Origin: Numida meleagris
Taxonomy: Eukaryota > Chordata > Aves > Galliformes > Numididae
Direction of reading: 5' to 3'
Length of the DNA stretch: 64,000 bases
Assembly (NCBI RefSeq): GCF_002078875.1
Contig: NC_034413.1
Coordinates: 65,964,802-66,028,801, forward strand
Positions 21,401-34,865 of this stretch are shown in pieces (positions within the stretch are counted from its first letter, which is position 1; the number at the start of each line of letters is the position of its first letter). The notes beneath the pieces are model-generated. The model was not told the DNA's origin, ran no database searches, and saw only the letters and a list, made by a program, of their open reading frames with translations. Position numbers and translations under genes: made by a program.

Positions 21401-24400
21401 ATCGCACAGTGAAAAGCTCATCTGCTTCTTTTTCAGCTTAAACCCCAAACCAGGGAAGTCAGTTAGGATTCCTGTGTTTACTTCAGCCGCACGACCCTTT
21501 CCTTGGGGATCCTTTTTACAGGGTTAGTTTCTTCCAGAGATTTAGAGGGATTTTGCTCATTCTCACACTCCAATCAGCAAAAAAAAAAATCATTAACATT
21601 GGGACTGAAAATATCTCCGATGGCTGTTTCAGCCACCAGACAAAAGCAACAGAGAAATTTGGGTGCTCTACAAACTCAGGTGGCTGCCAGCAAACCAGGG
21701 ACTGCAGTCACACCGCCACGAGGGCTTAGAGGAGCTCCGTGCATGGAGCTTTGTGCCCCTGGGGCATGGGTTGATATCAGGCTTTTATAAAGAGCAAAGT
21801 CCTGCTGTGGGTTTCTGAATGTTTTCCATGGATCCTTGACCACAATAAAAATGGTGTGCTGTGTACAAAGGGGTGGGAAAAGACAAGAAAACACAAATTC
21901 TGCTCTAATGTGCAGAACATGGACTGGTTTGATGGAAAGCACACAGAATATGGGATCCAGCCTGAGGCTGAAGACAGAGAATCGGTGACTTTTATAGCTT
22001 TAAAAATCAGCTTTATGACTATCATTAAATTAAAGCATCTCTCCTCATGGGGGACTTTTGTTTCGTCACGAGATGTATATCTCTTAGCACAACCAGTCGC
22101 ATCCAAAGCATTGTCATAAAACTTCTTCTTTAAAATAAGAAAATCAGAAAGAAACCCTTCTAAATGAGGATGTTCTGTACTGTTGGGTTTTAGATTGAAC
22201 TGGTTAAATTTACGATAAATTCTTACATATGTGGCTTTCTTTTAATAAATTCCAACCTGAGCAACATATAAAATATATGATATAAATGTTTCCTTTGAAA
22301 ACTTCTCTATGCTTCACGATTACATAGCTTAAGAAGTTTAGAAGCCTTGGGCAAGCAACTGAAACTACAAGAGGAACGCTTAAGAATTGTTTGTATGCTT
22401 GATTTGTTTTACAGTGCATTTGGTCTTTAGTTTTGATTGGATTGTCTTACTGAAACATGAAGGGCATTTAAAAGTAAGAAAGTGAATGGGATACATTTGC
22501 AACTATATGCCCAAAAGCAAGATCTTAATGTCAGAAGTAAATTATAACAACTTACATTGCCGATGACATACATTATAATTCAAAGCCTGGCAAACCACAT
22601 CAAGGTTGTTCTTACCATGATCTGACAAAAATGTCTTTAAAGCATTGTGGTTTTTAGGTGTACAGTAACCAGACTTTATTTATGCTAGGAATTTCATAAA
22701 TAAAAAGCAAGGTTTACCAAAGATATGACTTTTTTTTTTTCCTTTTTAAATGCTGCTACATCTTTTTAGAAGTTCAAGCTTTTATGCCAATAATCATAGA
22801 AGTGGGATGATCCCAGCAGGTCAGACACATACCAGCCATCATCTGTGATGGCATGTTGGGGTGACCTTGGGGAGCTTCCTAATGCTGAATGCAGGAAAGG
22901 ATTCAGGCAGTCAAGTCTCAACTCGTTGCCTATCTCTGAGGATTTCCCAGGTCTGTGAGCACTTCTGTGCTGACATGAGATGTGCAAATGCATGAAGTTG
23001 TGCCTGCGAACAGCTAAGCAGCACGTGAGACTTCACGTGCTGTGCATCCCATGGGATTTTCCAACTTGGCACTGCCCGTGGGGTCCTGAGCTTGTGGGAG
23101 TACTCAGCACAAGGTGAGGGCTCATGGTGGGCAGAGGGAGGAGGAAGCACCCCAATCCCACAATCCATGGTGCTCCGGCCATGGCTGTGCTGTAGTTCAT
23201 TGCTCAGGCTTTGACAGCAGCCTGAGGAAAGGCAGGAGCACAGCAGCTCTTTGGTGCAGCTCCTGACACCGGCACAAGTGTCCATATACTCCCTTGGACA
23301 CATCTGCCCAGGCTTTCTATGCAAAAGCTGACAGCATTTTCCCTAAACCTTGTTTTCCATGAATTTGTTTGGTCTTCCCACACCACTTAAACACTTAATA
23401 TCTACTGCCTCTTTGAAAGAAAACCTCTTTTTGGTTGTGTTAGACCTGCTCTCGTTATGGAAGGGGGGCTGGAAAGCCCCTGCTGGAGCTCTCCCTGCCA
23501 CCCATGGCTCATACACCAGTCCTGTCCTCACACTGCCTTTTTCCAAGCCGGGATCCCCACCTGCCTCCTTGCAGGGAACACTCTTCCAGCGGCCTCAGCC
23601 ACCTATCTCATGGAGATCTGGCTCGATGTCTGATCTCTCCAGGAGGACCAAACCCCGAATCTCCCATTATGGTGACTTGACTCCCAAGTTTCTCTTCTGG
23701 TTAAAGAAAAACTCTCCCCCTCCTTCCGTTTCTATATAAGCAGGAGTGGAGAAAAGGTGAGAGAGAAACAACAGCAACCTGTTCCTGCAGGCTGCTGTTG
23801 GGGCACACACAGGGATGAGGGGCTGTGTTTCAGGCGCTGCTTTGCTAAATACTGCGCTGCGTTACTCTGATTATTCGGAGGCTCAGGCACATTTCATGCC
23901 GATGAATGAGAGCCCGGTTTAATGGCAGGGTGAATGACGACGAAGGTAAGGTGATTGCTCCCCATTTACTCTGGAGGAAATGGTACCACTTTGGCATCAG
24001 GTCCACCGGAAAAAAAAAAAAAAAAAAAGAAAATAAAAATATTCACAGCCCTTAAACATAACAAGCCTGATTTGTCTGCCTTTCAGCTGCAATCAGTGAG
24101 AAACAACCCCACTGAAGTAAGCCTGAATGAAACATGAGGCTGCACATTTAGGTGAATAATAGCTGAATTTAGGTTTGGATTCTAGCGCAAGGTTTTAGTA
24201 AAAAGGGATGCATGCTGTCACTGCATCAGGGTGCTGAAACCATCAGCTCCTGGCACCAGTGCCATAGCATTGTAGCATTGTCCCCAGGCACAGAGCTGTC
24301 ACAGGGCAGGCAGGGATCATCCTGCAGGACTGTACAAAACGCACACCGCATTTATCATTTACTTTCTGGAAATCCCAAAGTAAATAGATAACTAAAATCC

Positions 24401-27400
24401 ATTAGAGAGACACACTCTCTGCCTTTAAAACGAATATCTTTTTTTTTTTTTGGTGTGGCATTGTCTGCCTACCGTGCTGTCTGTGAAGTAGAGCTCAGCT
24501 CCCGCTCTGGTTTGTATGGAGTGAATGATGCATTGGCGGAGCCTGCCCATGGCACGCGTACAATGCCTCTGCACTGGACTCTGCTAGTGAATGAGAAATT
24601 AAAAGAGAGTTGTCATATGGAAAATTAAAAAGTGGGTACTGTTACAAAAATCTATTCTTTAATTCATGCTGCTTCTAAGTCCCTGAAAAGAAAGTAATGA
24701 AAAGGCTTGAGAAATCTTGTGACGGCTCTGAACGCCCATCAGTGCTATAATGATTTGCTGTGTGATTTACATGTGCTTAGACTCCCAGAAGCAAAGCCTG
24801 GGCACAGTTCTTTGAGGCACTAAGCTCCCAGCGACCAATGCAAGCCGTCCTTGTCACTCACTAACTGCTTCTTTCCTGTTTTGTTTCAGTGCTGCTGTTG
24901 CCATTCCTATGAAGTGGCCACTCATCATTCCCGTGCTTCATGAGGTTGGTGGAAGTGATTTTAAGGACACCTGGAAGTTCACGGCTCACTTTGGTATATA
25001 TAGGTGTTAAAGGTGATGATTTATTCATACATTGAATATACTGATCAGCAAGAAACAGCTTTTGAGCTCCATCCTTCCTTCTGTACTAAAAAACATACAT
25101 GGAAGGAAGTGGTTTTCCTACTCATGCCAGCTCATCCACAACAGCCTCTTGTATGGTATCCATCTCCTTCTAGGTCCACAGAGTCATTCACAAGGTAATG
25201 GGAACAGCTGCGAGGAGGGGATGAAACTCTTTCAATAGCTTTAAATTCCTGTCTGGGTTCTTGTCTGCTATTGCACCCAGATGTATTAAATGCATGTTTC
25301 TTAATCTAGGCAGTGCCCTCGCACATCTCATGATGCTGTGCTTGACCTTTTATCAGAGAAAAGTCTTAATAATAGCTTAATGGAAAAGCTACATTTCCTT
25401 CATGTACTGACAATCACCCCAGACTGTGACTTTCTCCAAGGAACCTAGCCAAACCATCAGCCTGCTAGCATCACATTTACTCCAACAACCCAGTCTCTCC
25501 TCATCTGCACACAAAAGAATATTTTTCCTTTTCAGTCAGACACAGAGGAATGTTCATGGGGTTCAAGCACTGGGCAGATGAAGCATTTCTCGGTTCCCCA
25601 AGCTCTGTGAAAATGGCACTGCAGAGCGAAGGAGCTCACAACCAGCTCACAACTGCATCTCCTATGAGATGGAGTTACGGTGAATGGGCTGCAGTGCGTC
25701 TCTTCCAAGACTCCCAGCAGCAATTGCTAACAGGAAGGAAATGCTGTTTGGTGATGTATTGCTATATGACAGTTCACATAAACACGGGTAAATCAGACAA
25801 TGACATTAATAACCTTGATTATTGTTGATGTTATTAGAACAAGAATTAGGATTTGCCGGCAAAATCTTCTTGGTTAGTATTGACTCCAGCAGGGAAATAA
25901 GAGCAGACAAATATTTCAATCTATTATTAAGCAGCTGAGCAACTCCCAAACCACAGTTATCTTAATGGTGTGACAAGCATCAACTATCCTATCAAGCAGG
26001 TTCCCATAAATCAAAGAAGTAACCTGTGTGGCATGTGACAAGTTTGTGATTAGGAGAAAACTAAAATATTCAAACTCTGTTATGCAGACATGACCTGGAT
26101 CCAAAACATATAGTGCTCCCTCTTTAGTAGTGAGCCAAATTGGATCCAAGTACTATCCGCCTCACCTGGCACAGGCGTGAAGGCTTCCAAATCCCAGGAA
26201 TTGAAATTCCAAAAATCCTTTGTAACAAATGTTGAAAATACATCATCTCCACTCCAAACTGCCTAGGGTATCCTAGAAAACAAATGATTTTCCCAGTTAC
26301 AATATGTTGATATCTGGGGAAACAATGCAGTCTTGAGGCTGCTCTAAAACACCAAGGGTTTTATTTTATTGTTTCGAAGAAACAAAACTTTTATTTGCAC
26401 ATCATGTTAAATGCAATGCAAAGTTCTGCTTGTTCTGTGAGAGCAGAAAGTCCAATGGAAGGAAACTAATCTGGGCATCTTACTGTGGGAGAACCTGCCG
26501 AGTGAACTCAACCAAGCTATTAGGCACTAGAGGAACACATGGGAGGGAGCCGCAGGGAATGAAGCTTTGTGAGTTCCACTGGTCACAGAATTACTTGTTT
26601 CTTTCTCAGTTAGGATTAGCCTCTATACAAGTGAATGGAAAAGCTGTGAGAAACTCCAGCAGGTAACTTATTATGCAATGCAAAATTAAACACAGCCAAT
26701 TGGATATATTCTCTGTATCTTTTTGAGTAAGAAAGTATAATCCAATGCCAAAAAAGAAAAATCTTCATGTTTCCATTTATTTGCTGAAAATGCTCCTTTT
26801 AAGATTTGAAAAAACCTGACACTTTTGCAACTATATTAATTCCTTTTACCAAACTGCAAATACCACTTGCACAGAGAGGAACGAAAGCATGAGGCAGATG
26901 CAGAAAATTGCTCTGTTTGCTACTAGCAGAGCTATTTATATGTTGACAAACAGTTGTGCCAAGAGCAGATGGATATTTTCTTGTATTGAAGAACTGCTAA
27001 TTGTTCGCTGCTGTTCCTCTCAAGTTCATGGGGAAAAACCATTGGTGTTCTGCAGAGCAAAGCATGAAGAAACCAGTTCAAACCGTGCATTTGGCAAAGT
27101 GGCCAACACCTCCTAGGACGGCATGGAGGATGCCCTGGAGCAAGAAGATGCTCAGCCAGATGTCAGCTTAGCAGCTCTCAGCAAAGCATGACCACAAGGA
27201 GCAGCACTTTGCAAATCTTCTGCAAGTCCTTCACGGAGGCATACAAATAAGGCAGGAGCATTCAGTGCAGAGGCTGATAAACAGCATATGCCTATAACGA
27301 ATTTACAAAGCCATTTTGGCTACCCGTGTCTCACCCGTATTTTAATTATGTGGAAACACAGATACGCTTGTCCTAACGTACTGGAATGATATGCAATTAA

Positions 27401-29800
27401 TCTGACAAGGAAAAGGCATCTGTCTGTAAATCTGTATGTTATCTCATCACTGCTTGTTTGTATATGAGGCTGAGGCATGCACTGTATGCTCACAACACAT
27501 TCAATCACATTGGCATCAAGAGAAAGAGGGAAGGCAGATAAAGAGCAGCAACCGCTTTTCACAAACTGAATTGCCCCTATCCAGCCCTTGGTTAAAAAAT
27601 AAAGAAAAAAAAAATGTACACTGTGTCTTGATATTCTTATATGTATCAGTACAAAAGTACAATTTAGTTACCTTAAGAAAGTCTCAGACCTGATTTATCT
27701 ATGAGACACACTTCACAACACAAACCAATTTTGCTGTAGTAATACCATGTCAATATTTCCTGACAGAAGACAAATGTTGTTATTATTTTGCCACTTCTTA
27801 CCTTTGTAAAAGTTTAGAATTCTACAAAATGACTCTTCTTTACATGTCAAAATGGTAAGTTGTTGGAAAGGAAAAAAATTGAAGTCACTCTTATCTATTG
27901 ACAGGGATGGATTCTGCAGCGAGGTTAAAAATGATTTGGGCACAATATTGGCATTTAAAAATATTAAAAGGAAACCCTCTTTTTAATGGATACCTATACA
28001 ATCAGGAAGATAAAACAGAAAAAAAATACCAGAGCTATTTTTTGACGTATCCTATGATGTTAAAAATGATTTATCTGTACGCTTTCTGTTGGAGCCGTTT
28101 GTGCAAATCTGTGCAGACACACATTCCTCTCCATAGTGGTGATCTGAAAAATCAGTCTTTCTTCTGCATTCACGTTCTTCTTTCCCCTCCACTACATTAC
28201 AAGTGACAGAACGCATGATCTCGACTTCACATTCACTTTAAGATAATACTTTTAAAACTAACGAAGACTCCCCAAGCTAAAATCTTTTACAATTTTGGCT
28301 CGGTCACATTTTTAAAATCTCCTCCACACTGCTTACTAACCATCACTTTGGGCAACCATGCCCTGCACTTCCATACAGATCTCACACTTGTGCTTGTGTA
28401 TTCTTGTTTCTGTCTACAATCATATCTTGTGCCGACATAAAAACACATGAAACAACTTATGTCTGTTTTAAACTGAGAAAGAGGAGGTCATGTTCGGTAA
28501 GCAGCTACAGGGCTGCCAGGGCTGTTTGCACAGAGGAGAGCTGGTTTGCAAGAAGCACAACAACTAGCCCATTCTAGAGCGGGTGAGCTTTCACAGCAGG
28601 GAAAGGCTTCTTGTGATAAAAATTGGCGTTAAGGTCATGATTTGGCCAAATAACTCAGTTCATACAAGAGGGTCTCAAATTGTCCTGTAGAACCACTGCG
28701 TACTACGTATGCCCAGCATAAAATGCCTCAAGAAACACAGCTTACAGTTCCATCTTTAGGCAAGCCAGGTTAAAGGAGAGGGAAAAGCATGGGGACTTGT
28801 AGAGAGAAAATCAGACGACTCTATTCACCAGCTTAGCAACTAGTCAATTGTTACTTCACTTGAGAATACAATATGGTCAATTTTGGCCTTTACAGAACAC
28901 GCACGAATCCATCCAATTACTTTTTAATCTAGCCAGTTTACAGAAATACTTATTTCAACATCAGAAATGAGCAAGGGGCAGTTTATGGATTGCTTATGGA
29001 AAGTCCCACACAGGAATTTGGTATTTAAGCTTCAAGAGTGCTAAGCCAAGCTACCGATGACTGGAGTGCAGGGACGTGGCTTCAGAAAGAGATGCTGAAT
29101 AACTGAGACAAATAGCAGCTGTACGGCATCTGCATTTGACTGAATTATGCAGAAGAGCTTCAAAAAGCTTTCAGTTCATGGAACAGAAAGACCTCAAAGG
29201 TCATAATCATCAAATTTAAACAAAGCCACGTTATTTATGCAAACATTCGCACACTTTTTTCTTTAGCACTCAGCTGGCTCATTTTTATCTACAAAAAAAT
29301 AAAAGGCCAGAAGAATGCTGTGTATTTTATTTCAAACTGAAGACCACAGAGCAGAAGTCTGAACATTTTCACTTATCTAAGAACCAGCTGCACTGAAACG
29401 GGTTTTATTTGTATAGCAACAGTAATATTTGCCTAAAACTGACACGAAGGAAGAATTAGGTCATATGTTCAAGTCCAACGCATTCTACAGTTCATTTTCA
29501 TGCTGATTATTTTGTTATGTTTCCCGAATTCCATGCTGTTCAAGGAACCGTGTATTATTATTTTACATTGCAGCAGTTATACACATGATCTATCAACTCT
29601 TGAATAAAAGTGAATGTAATCTAACTTCTGAGTGCTAAGTCTTCATTTTACCTTAATCCTATGCATTCCATAAGCAGAACCCTAAAAGCTGTTACCTTGA
29701 AGATAAATTACCCTACACTTAATCTGAAGATTGTACAATAGCACAAAATTACAGTATTTCAAAGAATTGAGCATTATTATTTTTGTTTCTCTTCTCTGCT
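21401..29800. other. Long non-coding stretch, little recognised
   Basis: Contains simple runs only: T11 at 22730-22740, A19 at 24010-24028 and T13 at 24439-24451. A splice-flanked but stop-containing segment lies at 23834-23945. A weak CR1-like word occurs near 29175-29210. The 137- and 129-codon frames at 22911-23324 (minus) and 23350-23739 (plus) overlap other frames and have no recognisable domains. Confidence 0.45.
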
Positions 29801-32800
29801 TCGCTCCTTGCATCGGCAGGATGTCCCACAGATTACATTGCATGCTTTCTCAGGCATCAGCTGGGGTCAGCAGGGTCAATGGAAAGCAGTGCATATTCCT
29901 GTAAAATTAAGGTGCTTCTTTCCTTCTTTATTTTCCACTAGAGATGCTAAGCAGATGATTTTGCAAAAACTTATGGATCCATTTAATGTGAACCGTGCCA
30001 CATGTTCCTCCAGCTCCAACTAAAATTGCTCGCATGAAGCTAAGCGCATACATAACAGTTGTCTGTATTAAGCCACTGAATTATGTGTTGAATTCGTTGG
30101 CAATTTTTCCTGTGTTCACATAGATTTTAAAAACATCCGGATAGAAATTTAACACTTTGTTTTTATATAAAACAAAATAAAATCTGGCAAGGTGACTTGC
30201 GCTGCTGCAGTGCACAACACCTTCCCCTTTGCTGAAGAGAATTTGATTAGATTTGGGGGAGTGAGAGGGCATGGATTGAATCCCTTAGCCTTTTCTGTAC
30301 CGTTACAATCCCATCCCATACTATTTTAAAGTACATGGAGCAATGCTACCAGATAATTTTTTGCTATTAGCTTGGGACTTGTAAAGGACATTTAACATTT
30401 ATTGTCTTAAAGGAAAGAAAAAGCATGGATTTTTAGTGCATCTAAACATGAAAATACTGCTTTTTCTGTGCACATAACATATTTATGGAAATTATGATTT
30501 TTGCATACTAAAGGTTAGATAAATTAATATTTTTTTTTTAGATGAAACAGCATATGCCATGTATGATCACTTTATTATTATTAAGGCTCCTACCAATTAC
30601 TGTTCATAAAAGATGGATGTGATTTTCTATTTCCATGTTTTATTTACTTGCAAAATGCATTTTGAAAACCTAGCTAAGAAAAGAAGGGGCTTACACTTAC
30701 ATCTTCTGCGAAGAAACTTGCCTCTGCTTCCCATTTGTTTTTCTGACAATCACAACCCCCCACGGTCAAATTACTACAAGTTTTCTGTAGAGCTATTTCT
30801 GCACATACAAAACGTCATTTCATTTCTCAACATTAAAATTATATAAAATACAAGACACCACATATACTTGCAATTTTAGCAGACTAATACGTATTTCTAA
30901 ACTCCTCAAGTTAATGTTCTTCACTCCCCACTGATCTTAGCCTACCTACTGGTACATAGAAACCAGCTCTCTCTGACACATGGAACAATTAATTCACACT
31001 GCCAAACACAAGAGGAATGTAATGCTTTTTCAAATATCAAATCAGTCCAATTTCATTTAGACTTAAATGATTCTTCTGGTCTCTCTTCATGTAGATACCT
31101 CTGCAGTCAATTAGCATTGTCACTTTTAATCTGTAATACTCAGATATTGGTCATTTCCCATTAGAGTCTTATTAAATAGATACTTCGGCCAGATAGAACC
31201 TTCTGCAGTGTAATATCTGAGGAGAGAAAACTGACAGTCATTATGCAGCTGGCATTTACTAAAAGGTTAGATATTGCAGATAACCTTAATCACAAATTAC
31301 ACTGCAAGTCAGTGAATTAGCTCACAGCTTCACAATTCCACCTAAACAGACAAGCTTTCCATCCAAAAGCTCTTAGATCATTACTCAGTTAAACTTAATC
31401 ATCAAAATGTTTCCTAAGTAAAATGTTTTTTCAGCTTTAAAGCATCAGACTTTACGTCAGACATTCACATCGCTCACTAGATGGGAAAACCCATTTCAGA
31501 GCTTTGGATTCTGCTCCCGGTAGAACCAAATTCCCTTCAGCTGCAGACACGTGTCCAGCTAGCTCCAGCTGTGCTGCCCCACCTGCTTGATGAGAGCCCA
31601 TCGCTACTTAAGCTGCCTAGGCGAAACAACTCAGCCACTAGGTTGAAGGGGTGAGGAGTGTTGGTAGTGTGAGTTGTTACACACAGCTGGGCAGCAGCTT
31701 CTTCAGGTAGGCCTCACTTCCATGGTACCGGGCTCAGTAGAAACCAGTGCTTCTCCCAAGCACCTTGTGTTTTTATCCATATGTAAAGACAACAGAATGT
31801 TGAAGTCTACTTTCATAGGGTTTTGCTAGAAAGGAATTCTTCCTGTCTCCTTTAAAAAAAGGGTGACAAACTCAATGGTATTTTTTATTTTTGCAGCATT
31901 GTTTCTACCAGCTTTGATGTTGGAGATCTTTGTGGGATATGAGCTGAAAAAAACCAAAGTTCTGTAAAGCAGCTGAGTACTCCTTCAAATATAAGTTAAC
32001 CCAAGGAAATTATATGTTGTCCAGGATGTGGGTAAATGAAGAAATCAGTCTGTCTCAATCTATGGCTCTAGACAATGAGAGTAAAGCAAATAAGGTAGCA
32101 AAACTAGAATACAGCAATCTGGTGATTAATGTCAATAGAAACACATGGACTGAATGAAAAACAGAGTAGGTTTGGGTGACCAAAGTGCCCCTGTTGCTGC
32201 TGTTTCAATGTCAGAAGCTCAGGATATCCTTGCCCAAAGAAGGTGCACCTTGCAGGATAGGGAGAAATTGTGGGGCTAGTAGTATATGGCCTGTGACTGC
32301 TGAAGTGTGCAGAAGATTTGCCTTTGCACCTAGACTATGCTTTTAAAGGGATATTATTCTGTTAACAACTGGAGTAAAACAATACTATCATAGTTTTAGT
32401 ATTATTGTTTCCCACAAGCAATATTTCACTTGCAGACTTTAGTAACCTTATCGTGCTTCTCCTCAACAACCATAGTATTTAAAAAAAATATTTGCTACTT
32501 ATCAGGATAAAGTTGGAAAAAACTTGTCTGTCTTTTTTATAATGGGGAGTGGAAATCCTACAGGGAGGAGAAACTAAATGACTCAAGGCCAAATCCATGC
32601 CAAAATGAGGGGGAAAAACTATGGATCTATGTGTTCTAATCCTTACATATTCTTCCTCTAGAAAGTTTATTGTTTATGCAAAACTAACGCTATGTTAATT
32701 AGGTAGCATCAGTAACTGTATTCATATATCATATTTTCATTATGTAACATTATCAAAATATATACTTAGTCTTCAGCAGTGTATGTGGGTTTTTTTCTGC

Positions 32801-33305
32801 TTGGACTTGTTTAACCAATTGTCTGCCTGATCAATCCCACTGATTGTTTACATCTGGTGGAAAAACAGCATGCATAGAGCTAGGCTACAAACTGACAGAC
32901 ATCTCACTGTATGGAATAATTCAATGCCTCATTAAAAGAGAGAATTAGACGTGGCTTCAGAGATGAGTGCCAAGAGAGTTTAGCAGTCTTGCATCCTCGT
33001 TGATGCAAACTGTAGAGACATGTAGCATTGATCAGCATGATATGAAACAAGACACCACAGAGGTCAGTGTAAGCCAGTCTATGTAGGCTTTTAATGGGTC
33101 ACAGAAATGTGTGTGGATTTGTTTATTGCTGAAATTCCTTCCAAAGCAGTTCTGTTTACATAGTAATAAGGTTAAGGAATCAGCTGCTCAGGAGAGGAAA
33201 GAAATGACTAAAAGTTGAAAGCTCATCATTAATTCTGATTGTTATGCTCACCCATCAGAATAATTTCTTTTAACCTTTATCTTTGAGAAACTCTACAATT
33301 TACCC
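29801..33305. other. Non-coding stretch, little recognised
   Basis: Two polypyrimidine-AG acceptor-like sites (29819, 29942) with short open segments are the only gene-like signals. The rest is AT-rich sequence with no recognised repeat. Confidence 0.45.
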
Positions 33306-33690
33306 AGGGAGTAGTGGTCAATGGCTCAGTGTCTGGGTGGAGATCAGTGACAAGTGGTGTCCCTTAGCACTGGTCCCAGTACTGACTCCTCTTTAATTTC
33401 TTCATCAATGATGTTGACAGTGGGATCAAGTACCCCCTTAACAAGCTTAAGGATGGCACTGAGCTCTGGGATGCAGTTGACGTGCCCAAGGGATGGGATG
33501 CCATCTAGAGAGACCAGGACAGGCTTGAGCAGTGGACTCAGGTGAACATCATGAGGTTCAACAAAGGCAAGTGCAAGGTCTTTGTGTTAGGATGTCTGCA
33601 AGCACAGGAGGTGAGGATGGAGACACACGGACAGAAACCCAGCGTTCTTGCTGGTCTTGTGGACAGCAGAGTACCCTGCCTGCAGTTCTA
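33306..33690 (+). mobile_element. Old CR1 LINE fragment, ORF2 reverse-transcriptase region
   Basis: Encodes a decayed version of the CR1 ORF2 palm region: GVP at 33357, then VLFNFFINDVDSGI-like residues (33385-33428), and the catalytic FADD site degraded to L-K-D-G at 33446-33457. It continues into the MRFNKGKCKVF block (33551-33583) and a weak 'DLGVLVDS' equivalent. Frameshifts and stops break the frame, and the 3' end is missing. It is more diverged than the copy at 57262, so older. Boundaries are approximate, especially after 33600. Confidence 0.82.
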
Positions 33691-34519
33691 CTCATTGGCA
33701 AGGCTCATTGCCACAGAATTGCCCTGTGCAGTAACCCAGGGCTTCTGCCATATTGCTGTGCAGTAAAAGGCAAATCCTGCCAGCCCATGTGGTAACCAGA
33801 ATGCATTTCTTTGTGTACAAGTAACACAAATATTACACAGCTCACTGTAGGGAATGAGAATAGGAGACTAAGCTCTAATGCCCATTAACAAATAACTACT
33901 GTTTCACTAGGTTGTGCAGCGAGGATTGCACAGAACGGGAAACTGTGGTAATTTAATATAGATTTCTATTTGGAACGTTATGATACCTGTAGAACACTTT
34001 ACTAAATTACTGATGTCAGTTGTATTTCTCTTTGAGACTAGGGAAATAGGTTATTGGCACAATAAAACATCTAGAGGCATTTAAAATGTCAGTCTAATAG
34101 CAAGAACCAGTAAGGCTTTTAATTACCTTCTGTGCAATTTTTTTAATTGCTTCAGTGGCTGCAGTGCTTAGTGAATTCCTGACAGAGCAGCTGCAACTGA
34201 CTTAATTTAAAACATTTTGGAAGCACTTGTAAGATGCGTTAAGAAATATAACAGAAATCCAGGGAATTATGTGGGATCTTCTGTCTGATGCATGTGAGGG
34301 AATCTTGGGCTTATTTTGCAACATGGGTAAGGATGTTTCGAACAGCTTGAATACATATTCATGTTGGCATTCCCCTGATCTGGGTAGAAGGCTGCATTTC
34401 ATGGGAGCCATGCTATTCTGCTTCACTTCAAAGGAAGAACAACTGTTTCCTGATGGCAGCTGTTGGGAAAAGAGCAGAGGCTCAGAAGAAGACTGAATGC
34501 TAGGAATAGTATCAGGACC
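33691..34519. other. Non-coding stretch upstream of candidate gene
   Basis: No CR1 3' end is visible after 33700. The last 70 bases before 34520 have an in-frame stop at 34451-34453 and a short overlapping upstream ATG at 34497, compatible with a 5' UTR of the exon that follows. Confidence 0.35.
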
Positions 34520-34584
34520 ATGGCAGATCAACAAGAACTTACTGATCTTATAGATTCACTTGCTGCTCTTGAGAACAAACTGAG
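34520..34584 (+). CDS. Candidate first coding exon, unknown protein
   Basis: The ATG has an optimal vertebrate start context (A at -3, G at +4) and is the first in its frame after a stop at 34451. The 21 codons plus two bases begin M-A-D-Q-Q-E-L and place leucines at residues 7, 10, 14, 17 and 21, the 3-4 spacing of a heptad coiled coil. The exon ends AG|GTGTGT, a usable donor, leaving two bases of a codon. The only open frame of the next segment matches this phase, which supports a real pair. An out-of-frame upstream ATG at 34497 overlaps it. I do not recognise the protein. It could also be an internal exon or a lncRNA exon. Confidence 0.4.
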
Positions 34585-34785
34585 GTGTGTTTTATTTCCT
34601 CATGAAAGCTATTCTGTTGATAGAAAATAAAGCATGTGAAAAGTTTCCCCTAATACAATTTAATTTACAAATAATTGGCATGCTCCATCCAAGGACTGTC
34701 CACGCTGATAACAGGGAGGAAATTGAAGAATAGCAAGTAACGAAGTCAGATTGTTGTTCTGTGTTTTCTTGTTCTTTTTCCACAG
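34585..34785 (+). other. Candidate intron between the two small exons
   Basis: 201 bases, beginning GT and ending in a strong polypyrimidine acceptor (TTGTTCTTTTTCCACAG). An intron this short is uncommon but normal in birds. Reading straight through meets stops. Confidence 0.38.
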
Positions 34786-34865
34786 TGGAGAGGTGAAACG
34801 GCCACTTGAGCTGGAGATGCTGCCTGGGAATGGAACATCTTTGCCACAGCTGTATGCTATCCAAG
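34786..34865 (+). CDS. Candidate second coding exon, unknown protein
   Basis: Eighty bases bounded by a strong acceptor (TTTTTCCACAG) and a near-perfect donor (CAAG|GTAAGA). Two of the three frames hit TGA early. The remaining frame continues that of 34520-34584 and reads S-G-E-V-K-R-P-L-E-L-E-M-L-P-G-N-G-T-S-L, then P-Q-L-Y-A-I-Q. With the first exon this gives 48 residues plus one base: a short coiled coil followed by an acidic, proline-containing segment with one N-G-T sequon and no membrane segment. I recognise no family. Being bounded by two strong sites with one open frame is the best exon evidence in the window. Confidence 0.45.

Noticed and set aside
23350..23739. 129-codon open frame in a GC-richer patch
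   Set aside because: No start or splice evidence. GC-rich sequence lengthens chance open frames.
29175..29210. Additional CR1 tip (GACCTCAAAGGTCAT word)
   Set aside because: Only a short word matches; no terminal octamer repeat or continuing 3' UTR sequence.
34520..34865. Assigning a gene symbol to the exon pair
   Set aside because: The 48 residues did not match any protein I could recall with confidence, so the symbol is left empty.
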